From contig NW_006917101.1 of NCBI RefSeq assembly GCF_000516985.1, positions 248,001 through 312,000 on the forward strand: DNA of 64,000 nt, in the 5' to 3' direction. The position numbers and the translations under genes are program-made. The notes below the pieces were generated by a model, which was given only the letters and a program-made list of their open reading frames with translations, did no database searches and was not told the DNA's origin. Position 1 is the stretch's first letter; every line of letters starts with the position of its first letter. This document shows positions 47,888 to 56,909 of this stretch, piece after piece. The stretch is from Pestalotiopsis fici W106-1. Taxonomy: Eukaryota > Ascomycota > Sordariomycetes > Amphisphaeriales > Sporocadaceae.

Positions 47888-48554
47888 GAGCATCTACCGT
47901 ACATGACGATCAAAATACGCAAAATTCAAAAGAGATTACAAGTCGCATTCGATGTGCTGGCGAATATCAGTAATATAGAATAGGGGACATGGCCTTCACT
48001 GATGAGCTTGCGGATGAGCTTCATAGAGTAACTAGTAAAAACGGCATAGAATAGACCTTCTTGATTTGGAAACCCATGTGTATTGATGATCACATTTAGA
48101 GCTCAAACTAGACTACCTTTTGAAAACTCCGCGACTCCATGCAATCGTGAAACTGTAACGCCAAACAAAACGCTGCAACCGTGAGTCTGAAGTTGGACTG
48201 TGAAGAGAGGTGCTCCCAAGTAGCGCGCTTTTCCATTTTACCAATGACATGCCCGGAATGCGCAAAATGCTAGCTCAAGTGCAGATTGTTAAAAGTGACA
48301 AGAAACGTAGAAAGACAGACTTGAAGCCCTCACTGAGCCGCAGCGTTGAACTCATTGAATGGTGTTTCTGGTTGCGAGTCCGAAAATAGGCGGACCTACG
48401 AGCTCCATTAGGAATCCGCTCAGTCAGAGATTCAAGTCGTCGACAAAAGAGATCAATCAAGCAGAAAAAGTGGGCAGGACAAAAGGAGATGCTGAATCAT
48501 GGAAGAACCCAACCGCAAGTTCGGAACGCCGGAACAAAGCAGAATTGAATCAGA
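47888..48554. other. Intergenic region between convergent HIS7 and antizyme genes
   Basis: 3' flanks of both genes; no further feature is seen. Confidence 0.6.
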
Positions 48555-49455
48555 TCAGACCTCCATGGCCATGAACAACCACCTGTCGCTAGTCACATCG
48601 ACGTCTTTGGCCCAGTGGTCGAGGGTGCTCAATTCGAACCCAACCCACTGGAAACTTCTCATTAAGCTTTTGACTTCATCTTCTGGAATCATTCTGTCAA
48701 GGCAGATGACTACCTGAGAGCATTCGAAAGGACCTTCGGCAAGGTCTATGAATGCAATCAATCTGAAAATTTGTTAGCATCAAGTAATTGACAAGTAGGT
48801 AATGGATAACCCTTACGCTTTCTTTAGATCTCTTCCCATCAGTCCTGCGTCAAAGAAGGCAAAGAGACTTCTCTCTTCACCGTCCTCGGCCACAAATGCT
48901 CGGAAACTTGCACCTCCAGCGTAATCCCAGAATTCCAACCATCCACTGACGCCGAAGGCAGGTTTCACAAAACCGTCGGTGCTGGAAAACGAGGATGGAG
49001 GAGTTGGGTAGTCGGCTGGTGGTGTATTGTAAACATCCATCAGGCTGGAGCCATTACTGGCCATGTTCCCCTCAACCTGGAACACGGATCTCATGGTCTC
49101 ACAAAAGAATCTCTCACATTCTTCCCTGATTAGGTATGTTGCCCCCCCTCGGCGGCGGCCACTCGAGGTGGCGGAGGACGCGGAGCCACGCTTCTTCTTG
49201 GGCTGAAGAGCGAGCTCATTGTCCTCGGTGAAGGCCGCGAGGGGGGGACTTGACGGAGGGGATGGTAGTCCTGAGATAGGAACCTCAGGAATACCACTCT
49301 GCCCCTGCAGCCAGGGTAGTGCAGTAGTGGAAGCCCTTCAGCGAGGCAGAAGGGCTGACAACATAGCAACTGGCGAGGACGTTGGCCTGACGAGCAACAA
49401 CCTCGCCATAGTTACTACTATGTAAATTATTACTACTGTTTTTCATTGGCGCCAT
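48555..49455 (-). CDS. OAZ: Ornithine decarboxylase antizyme, expressed by +1 frameshift
   Basis: Parts (minus): ORF0 49455-49288, then after skipping base 49287 the +1 frame 49286-48817, intron, 48762-48555; 281 aa in all. ORF0 is 56 codons from a GCCATGG start and ends GAEWYS before TGA. Reading past TCC with one base skipped gives EVPISGLPSPP and then a Pro/Ser/Lys-rich linker. The conserved antizyme core follows, from about SGWLEFWDYAGGASFRAFV through FECSQVVICLDR to DRWLFMAMEV, with the 54-nt intron inside it. Antizyme binds ornithine decarboxylase, sends it to the proteasome without ubiquitin and blocks polyamine uptake; rising polyamines stimulate the frameshift. A frame further upstream (to 49767) is open but lacks antizyme-like content. 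The frameshift is established for the family; its use here is inferred. Confidence 0.93.
48763..48816 (-). other. Intron in the antizyme +1 frame
   Basis: 54 nt, donor GTAAGG, acceptor TTTTCAG, phase 2; it joins RDLKK to ALIAFIDLAEG. If retained, TAA follows at once and the conserved C-terminal part is lost. Confidence 0.9.
49270..49289. promoter_or_regulatory. Inverted repeat overlapping the frameshift site
   Basis: CCTGAG, an 8-nt spacer and CTCAGG form a perfect 6-bp stem whose 5' arm in the mRNA includes the CC of UCC and the UGA stop. It could form only before a ribosome occupies the site. Chance occurrence is possible. Confidence 0.4.
49287..49290 (-). promoter_or_regulatory. Programmed +1 ribosomal frameshift site UCC-UGA
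   Basis: The zero-frame codons are UGG UAU UCC UGA; skipping the U of UGA places GAG next in the A site. UCC-U GA is the same heptamer core as in animal antizyme mRNAs. ORF0 terminates here, and the next frame carries the conserved domain without interruption to the intron. Confidence 0.9.
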
Positions 49456-51096
49456 GGCAACTGAGGGACTCCAGGGTTGTCGTTGGGAAATGGGTTTCGT
49501 GGTTGGGTTCGGGGGTGCGCTAGGGCAGAGACGACAAAGTTGTGCGCGAGAATTGATTGAGGATCGTGCCGAGGTGAGAGGGCAGATGAATGCGATGGCG
49601 ACTTGTTCGTGGTGTTTCGAGCTGTAGCTGGAGAATTGAGCGTCGAGTAACTGACGGAAGGCCCGAAGGTCTGACAGTAGCGAATTGCGCTGACTTTGGG
49701 TTGGCGAGCCTGTGTGCTTAGGAGAACCGTGAGGAGAGTGAAACAAACCAGTCGAGGTGGCGGTCAATTTCCGAGGGAAAGAGGAGAAATTTTAGTACTG
49801 GCTGGCAGGTTTGGGCCGGACCACAAAGGAATAAGCAGGGGCCACCAACAAGGTTCCTCTAGCTTGCTCCGTAAGCATTGAGCAGGCGCTGTGGCCCGCC
49901 GAAAGGCCCCCGAGCCCCCCAGCTTGGTTGGCTCATAGGGCGCTTGTGCGGCCCTGTAGGCTGCGCAGACTTCGTGGAGGGCATGCATTGGAGTCCTCAG
50001 CGTCCAAATCCAGGTGGCGTTAGCACCATTGCAGGTCTTCTAGTGCCCACCCATATGCGACTCCACTCGAATAATCTCGAATTTCGGTTGCAATGCTCCC
50101 TGCTTCCAGACCACATGCTCAACCTCTGCAGTTGCTATTCGTCCTTTTAGGTTTGGCAGTCAACCGTCCAGCGTTGGAGATGCGCACTACACTTAGCCAT
50201 ACCTACCACACATGCTGTGTAACATCTGTTTGAGTTCTGGGGAGCAGTATAACAAATTATCTGAATATCGTAAGACATGAGCTGGGTGGCAAATGAATGC
50301 ATCCATTGTGCCTCAGATTCAACGAATTGTACACGTAGAACGATGTCTGTGGTCTTACGACTATGAGATCTACAATCTCCATTGCGACAACTGGGGACAA
50401 CTTGATGCAAAACTCCACCTTGCATTGCCGGATACCGTTCAATGACCAGGCAAATTATGGCTCCGTATGACATTCCTGGTGCCATTTCAGTGTTGCTTGC
50501 AGTGCTGTATGGTAACACTTTACACTGCACCTCGCTCGACCTGTCGATAGCTAACACGCTACTCAGGCGGACGACGAACAAAATATTGGCGATGCCTTGT
50601 GCTCCAACTAAAGGGGCTGTCGATCTTGACCACCTACCACATTAGTCGATCGCTAGAAACGGCCGCGGAGATTGCTCAAGTTCGGGCGATCGAGGTGTAA
50701 CTATTTTGGTTGCATTGTCCTCTACTACTGGTGTTGCTCACTCCCGCCGGTGCATGCATGGCATGGAGATCCAGAGTGTGGAACTCAATAGACTTTCCAA
50801 GTAAAAACACCCTTGTTCAAGCACTAATGCATGGTTGAAATCTTATAATACTACATACAGTCTTTCGTCTTGTAATACCAATCAAGATATAAGCTACTCA
50901 CAATGGAGATTTGTGCCCCACGTAGTAGCTTTCGATTATCATAATGACCATAGTGTAAATTGTGAGTCTCACAGAACAGATACCCTCCTGGAAGTATGTG
51001 GGATCTACTTGAGTTTGAATGACATATTGATACAGACGAATGGCCAGCGGCGCGTACTACCTGGGTAACTATGGAGGAGCCAAATTTATCCAGGGA
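49456..51096. other. Antizyme upstream region
   Basis: Antizyme promoter and leader. Beyond 49800 I see no supported gene. An open frame to 49767 in phase with ORF0 could be leader or an N-terminal extension. Confidence 0.5.
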
Positions 51097-51318
51097 TCAG
51101 ACTAAAAGAACCAGACAAAGAAGGAATTCAAAGAATGATAGTGCGGCGCGGGCTATGGTTAGGAATCTTCTACGCGCTTGGTAATCTTCGTCCAACTCTT
51201 GAGCATGCTGGTGCTCCCTCTTCAACTTCTCAAGACGCTGCTCAGAGACGGTAGGATCGGTGTCACTAGGTGAAAGAAGAGAGTGAGGAGAGGAGGGAGA
51301 GACGGGGAATCGAATCAT
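51097..51318 (-). CDS. Possible small tail-anchored protein (73 aa), unknown
   Basis: Unspliced 73-aa frame from ATG to TGA. It has a Ser/Pro-rich N terminus, then a charged helical segment (SEQRLEKLKREHQHAQELDE) and ends in a hydrophobic stretch (ALSFFEFLLCLVLLV) with only a few residues after it, the layout of a tail-anchored membrane protein. The composition looks coding (amphipathic heptads, then a clean membrane segment), but there is no recognised family. It could also be the last exon of a longer gene: a CACCTAG acceptor-like sequence precedes TGACACCGATCC. Confidence 0.45.
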   Translation of the reverse strand: MIRFPVSPSSPHSLLSPSDTDPTVSEQRLEKLKREHQHAQELDEDYQARRRFLTIARAALSFFEFLLCLVLLV

Positions 51319-52793
51319 ATATTACGATCTTGCCTTCATATGATTATAAGCATGCTAACTTTCTGAAGGTGATGTAGAGTAGATGTCAACAGACAGTAAT
51401 AAAGGCACGTTTTGATCAATTAGCTTCTATTTCAAGCTCCTTGCGTATCTCCCTTACGGGATAATTCCAACTTCTAGCCAGGCGTGCAATATGAATATTT
51501 CACCCAGGTACATATACATATACCTAAGTATACATCAATTATTCAGGAAGTGGAATAAGTTTGTAATGAGCTGGCCAAATCTTCTTAGCTTAATCCATCA
51601 TGTCCGAGTTGGTGTTTCCTCTCAAAAGACAACCCAGAATACTTGACTATACTTGGTTTGCGGGGATAGCAGACAATTCTCAGCAACTTGTGTGTTCCAT
51701 TGCAAAAGTATGAGTCAGTTGGCGATCTACCCACGAGGGTTGGAGTATAGTCATAATTTTCGAACTAAGGATATCATGTACACATGTACACCACTCACTG
51801 GCCATCTTCATGATGGCAAAGTTATATGAATTGGTCAACAGCAACTTTGCGTCTGCCGGGACGTGGAGGCAACACCACAGTCTCAATTTCGAGCTTATCC
51901 ATCATATACAAATGATACAATTGTTCACTTAATCCATTCATATGTGCGATAAACAGAGGCTTTTTCATCACGGATGACAGAAAACGCCCCGAAATCGCTT
52001 GGCCAAAGGCGGAACCTTCGGTTGTGCGGCAGGGCGGAGAGGATCAGAGCGTGGGCTCGCTGCAAGGCCGGCAGTGATAGCGGGCGTTAGTGCTTCCCCA
52101 CCCTGCTGTCACACTCACATACAGAGCATGTCCCTACAGAAAGTCTCAACTTGGATAGCGAGGATGCATGTATCCAACACTCGCCCCATGCCCACTCGTG
52201 TGTCGGATTTGACATAATAGACCTTGGGAAGATTTTACTGGACAAGCAGACTTGTTAGCAGATAACTTTCCTAGGGTATCTTTTGAGGAGCTTGGTGGGT
52301 TTCGATCTCACCACCCTCCAGGGCAGCGGCTGCGGTGTGACACCATGATGCGATGGGCACGGGAACAGTAACAGGGACAGATGATCGCCTGAGCCGTTTA
52401 CTTTATAATATTCCCCAATACCGCCCCTGTGTCTGTTTCAGCAAGATTGCAAAACCCAACATGCTCTGCACATTTCGTGATATTTTGATGATAACTTATT
52501 CGTCTTTTGGTGGTTTGCACCAAGCGCTTCCCCTCGCACGTCAGTGATGCGGGGTTCAGTATCTTGCATACTACCTATCTACAGATTACACTTACACAGC
52601 CAGAAAGCTCCCCTCCCCCTCGTGACGTCGGACGAGCCCAACGGGCCCGACACCCTTCACTTAGGAACGAGATTCCAGCCAGGCCATATTTGAACACATG
52701 ATAGTGCTCTTATCAGAACGTTGAGAGCTTTCCAAATCATTGCCTTGATTCTTGACGACATATCTTGGTGCCTACCATACAATACTGCCCATC
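51319..52793. other. Intergenic region upstream of the Yippee-domain gene
   Basis: No supported gene. An imperfect hairpin-forming stretch at about 52292-52320 resembles a T-arm, but no tRNA can be completed around it. Confidence 0.55.
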
Positions 52794-53648
52794 ATGGCTG
52801 GCGATACGACTGCAACCAGCCCGGTATCGAGGTTTCCTGTCTATCTTCTACCCAGTTTTAATATACCTTTTCGACGACGAAGACAAAGTTCCGTCTCGAC
52901 CACAAATTACGGCAGTCCCCCAAGCGACGCGCTCGTCCCGTCGCTCGGGAGCTCGCCCACCGATTCGTCCTTGTCTAGTCCGCTCGAAAGCCCGCCGACA
53001 ACACCATCCTCTTACTTCCCATCCCGCTTCTCCTTCTCCAAGATTGGCCGCTGGGCGACAACAAGCGTAGACCCCCATTCACATGTGACCACAAAGCTCA
53101 CCCAGACACAACCCAACACCATTCGCTGCTCACACTGCTCCACGGATTTCGCATTCACGTCGCAGATTGTCAGCAAAGGATTTACCGGACGCTATGGCCG
53201 GGCATATCTCGTCTCGCCGCCGGAAAACACAACTGGCAGCAAGGGCACGGCCGACTTGGTCAACATACTTGTCGGCAAATCAGAGTCCCGCGTTCTCGTG
53301 ACCGGATCTCATGTGGTGGCCGACATATCGTGTGCCATCTGCCGTACAAAAGTGGGCTGGAAATATGTAGACGCCAAAGAGGAAACGCAAAAGTACAAGG
53401 TCGGTAAGTTCATCTTGGAGACCGCAAGAGTTGCAGACTATCAGTCATGGGAAGATATGGCCCTCGATGAGTTGCCAGCTCCCGCGGAAATTGCCACACG
53501 CTCTTCCGATGTGGACAACGAACCGATTGTGTTTGACTCGGAAGATGAGGACGAGTGTGAGGATATCTTCTCAGGAACTTGGGATCCCGAGGTTGCGGCA
53601 AAGAGACGATCCAAGAAGGTCAACCGAAGGCCCAGGCAAGCTTTCTGA
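52794..53648 (+). CDS. Yippee-domain protein with Ser/Pro-rich N-terminal extension
   Basis: Single exon, 284 aa from the ATG opening MAGDTTATSP. The Yippee/Mis18-type zinc fold is visible: C112-x2-C115 (CSHC), C180-x2-C183 (CAIC) and the family hallmark VGWKYVDAKEETQKYKVGKFILE, interrupted here for the 20-residue limit. Typical Yippee proteins are about 120 aa; this one adds about 105 N-terminal Ser/Pro/Thr-rich residues and an acidic C-terminal tail (DSEDEDECED) ending in a basic KRRSKK block. Yippee proteins bind zinc and act variously in ubiquitin-ligase scaffolds (GID/CTLH, Moh1 in yeast). The function here is not determined. It is convergent with the deacylase gene. Confidence 0.85.
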   Translation: MAGDTTATSPVSRFPVYLLPSFNIPFRRRRQSSVSTTNYGSPPSDALVPSLGSSPTDSSLSSPLESPPTTPSSYFPSRFSFSKIGRWATTSVDPHSHVTTKLTQTQPNTIRCSHCSTDFAFTSQIVSKGFTGRYGRAYLVSPPENTTGSKGTADLVNILVGKSESRVLVTGSHVVADISCAICRTKVGWKYVDAKEETQKYKVGKFILETARVADYQSWEDMALDELPAPAEIATRSSDVDNEPIVFDSEDEDECEDIFSGTWDPEVAAKRRSKKVNRRPRQAF

Positions 53649-53981
53649 CTGATACAAGGGAACGTATGAGGCGTCAAGTACAAGCATCTGAGTTGCTTCT
53701 TTTGGGGTCGGAGTTTTTGTCTTTGAACCTGGCCATGTTGTGACAGGATATATCACTTCAGCACATGTACCCAATATGGTGACTATGGCTCAAGACGAAC
53801 GACTTGCTTGGGGTGGTGATGTTTTTTTGGCGTGGGTTCGCAGCACACCGGAGGCGTATTGGCATTGCATCTATATTTCTATGATACCCTCATTAACCCT
53901 ACTAATTCAAACCAATCGCTAATTCGACTGCCGTGCTGGGCCTACGTGTCTGTACGGACCATCCATGTACAATTGCTGCCC
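53649..53981. other. Intergenic region between convergent genes
   Basis: 3' flanks only; nothing else is seen. Confidence 0.65.
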
Positions 53982-54767
53982 TCACGATGAAGCCCCTCCA
54001 TTTGTGGATGGTGGCTGCGGAGGAGGCGGCGGATTGGCAGTTACTTCCAGCGTCACCTGAGGAAAAGTCTTAGTATTACATAGTATGTCTCTATTCGCTT
54101 GGTGTACGTGGAACATACCGGACCGTCATTCACGAGAGCGACTTGCATCATGGCTTGGAACACACCATCTTTTACCTTTTCCGCTTGGTAACCTTGCTGG
54201 ACCTTTTGAAAGAAGTATTGGTAAAGCTTCTTGGCCTCATCGCCGCCCATAGCACCATGGAAATCAGGCTTGTTTCCTTTTTTTGTGCTTGCCAGCAATG
54301 TGAATTGAGATACTGTTGCCAATAATCAGTCTTATTGGTCATAGGACTGTGGGTCGCGACCTTGGAAATTGCTTCAGATGGGCATGCAACTTACCGCAGA
54401 GAATCTCACCGCCGATATCCTGCACGCTGTGCTTCCACTGCGAGGTTCCACGACGTATCAGATATCAGTTGCCCACCCGTGATACGGGACAGGAGCACTT
54501 ACCCGGCCACCATTGTCGTCATCCCATAACTTCAGCTTCACGATCTTCTTGGCGAGCGAATCAGCCTCCTTCTCGGTGTCTCCCGGTGCCATGGCAGCCA
54601 AGACCAAAATGCCCTTGCCGATGGAGGAGACGACCTCCTTGTCCACGGTGACGGAAGCTGACAGAACCCGTTGCAGAATTGCTAGAAGACGGAAATCACA
54701 AATAAACATACAAGGGCCTCAAAATTCTTGAAACGAGGAGTCGAGAGGGTCATGTCTTACCCTTCAT
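53982..54767 (-). CDS. DTD1: D-aminoacyl-tRNA deacylase
   Basis: Five exons (minus): 54767-54761, 54681-54503, 54437-54395, 54312-54119 and 54056-53982, giving 165 aa. The first coding exon is only 7 nt (ATGAAGG). Splicing rebuilds the canonical start MKAILQRVLSASV, the SQF motif at 78-80 (VSQFTLLA) and the GPVT motif at 140-143 (NDGPVTLEV). The enzyme removes D-amino acids (and mischarged Gly) from tRNA using main-chain atoms of the cross-subunit Gly-Pro loop, and so proofreads chirality. It is normally a cytosolic homodimer. The C terminus has a Pro-rich tail (PPPPPQPPS) beyond the usual core. Confidence 0.94.
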
Positions 54768-55329
54768 GTTGAGATGCGTTGCCGTAGATTATCCAAGCGA
54801 ATAAGCAAAGTATTTCTGTACAGCGGGAATTTGCGTTTGAATGGATATGGCCCGAACAATCTTGTGATCCGGTTCTCAAGAGCTCTACAACAGCGATGAT
54901 TGTTGTGGCAATAGCCAAAGTTGCCAGACTGAGTATACAGAACGCCACCTAGCTCATAGGGTTAACATTGCACTGGCATGATTATATTTGGCAGCGTTGT
55001 TACCTGTATTAGGGCAATATATAATATGATCCGAACGCGATGTCACGTGGCGGCAGATACAGTTCAGATGCGTTGCTTCTGTTTGGTCGAGGGCGAAGGG
55101 ACAGTAGTAGAGGATATGCAATGACGCCTTTTGAGTGGTGAGTTTTGAGAGTGGCGCGTTTTTAAATCATCTGCTAAGCCGTTAGACAAAACCTACATGA
55201 GATACGATGGGTACCAAGTGATAGATGAGTTCTACTGATAAGCTATGCAAGTAACATGTGTATATAATTATAACTAGCTGACACCTCAGCTAGTTCCCTT
55301 TTTGCTTACGCAAAAAAGGAAGGGACGAC

Positions 55330-55411
55330 AGCAAGATCGTGAGGAATAGCAAGATCGTGAGGGACAGCAAGATCGTAAGGAACAGCAAGATCAAGGAACA
55401 GCAAGATCGTC
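55330..55411. repeat. 18-bp tandem repeat, about five copies
   Basis: Units AGCAAGATCGTGAGGAAT with small changes start at 55330, 55348, 55366, 55384 (a 16-bp copy) and 55400 (partial). Confidence 0.9.
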
Positions 55412-55474
55412 AATTGTAAGAAAAAAGAAAAAGAAAAAGAAAACCAACCGCCAGCTGACAAAACAGGTGCCAGT

Positions 55475-55664
55475 CCAGTTCCCAGTCCAGTTCCCAGTCC
55501 AGTTCCCAAGCCAGTTCCCAATCCAGTTCCCAATCCAGTTCCCAAGCCAGTTCCCAAGCCAGTTCTACAGCCAGTTCTACAGCCAGTTCTACAGCCAGTT
55601 CTACAGCCAGTTCTACAGCCAGTTCTACAGCCAGTTCTACAGCCAGTTCTACAGCCAGTTCCCA
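55475..55664. repeat. 12-bp minisatellite in two sequence classes
   Basis: Fifteen full units and one partial. The first seven are CCAGTTCCCAGT/AG/AT variants, the next eight are identical CCAGTTCTACAG copies, and a final CCAGTTCCCA closes the array. The class change is abrupt, consistent with recent expansion of one variant. Because the unit is a multiple of three, both strands carry long repetitive open frames. Confidence 0.95.
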
Positions 55665-56909
55665 TAGATAAGAAAGATAAGAAATAATACAATTTAGGAC
55701 TAAACGTGGCGTAAAAGCAGGTCAGAAAAACACACCTTCGCAACGTTGCGAAAGCATCAAATCAACCCCGAAAGCCTTAAATTTACTACCGATCAATAAA
55801 TAGCAATAGTTTCTATCGTTATACTTAATGCATCCAGATTTGAAGCCATTTTGAGGGCGCGGGAAGGGTTCAAAGTCTAAAAAAGCAAAACGATCGGGCC
55901 CGATTTTACTCGAATATAGCCGTGTGGTTGGTCAGCTACGCCACGCCAAGAAATGTGGCCGTACACCTGGAATACTATAGAGTATGATAGAGTATGATTA
56001 CAAATACCAAAAAACCATTACACCAGTAAAGGCGCCAGGGAGATTGAAGCATAGATTGACGACAATGATGGAAATGTGTAAAACCTCGTTTTCAAGGCGT
56101 TTGTGGTAAATCTCTGGCGCTTGGTCGGCCTCATGTCAGGTGTTGTTGACAATTACCTCAATGTAGGTACAAGCTAGGCGGCGTAAATGATGCAGTAATC
56201 TAACGCCTAGGTGATGTATGCAGCTTGCGACGAGTCAGTGTAAACACCAACCAAGGAGCGCAGCGTTGCACTGAAGCAAAGTGTACCTCAGCCGCGCGGT
56301 CCACTAATTGGCGTTGATGCAGCACCATTAGCCACCCGGATTGGGCGGCGTCAGTCGGCGAACGGGCTGTCTACTCCGGCAAAGCTTCAACCTTTGACCA
56401 GCTCAGCCTTCTGCAGCTCTCGGTAGGGTCAAAACGTAGTATTGTGCAAACGGGCGAGCGACTATTTACACCCACAACCAAGAAACATAACGTACAGAAC
56501 ATCTCTTTCTGCATGCTCTGAGAACTCAATTCGCCGGATAGGCACGTTTCCAACAACTTTCTTTTGCGACCACGAACTGGCACGTCGCCTATTCGTCGTC
56601 CACAAGGGAGTAAGAAAGAGATCAAACACCGGGAAGCCGCCGCGACTCAGCAGGCATCCTTTGGGCCATTGCAAAACGATCCATCAAGGCAATTCTGCCC
56701 TTTTCCATCCCCCATTCGACCTTGCCCGGGTTTTGGAGAGCGAGCGCATCTGCGACAAAACAATCGACTCTCATCACCCACCTTGCCGTACCTTGCGCCT
56801 GATCGTGCAAGCTGTACGCCAACCTTCTACACTTGACCACAACCCCCAAAACAGTGTATTCATTCAAGAACGATCAACCAAGACGGCGTGATAGCCGCAA
56901 CCGCACAAG

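Larger units (their letters stand above)
54768..56909. other. Intergenic region between divergent DTD1 and NOT3 genes, with minisatellites
   Basis: Carries two adjacent tandem-repeat blocks (listed separately). The right part is the NOT3 promoter and leader. No conventional gene is supported. Confidence 0.6.

Noticed and set aside
52292..52320. T-arm-like GGTTTCGATC hairpin
   Set aside because: No matching acceptor stem, anticodon arm or A box around it.
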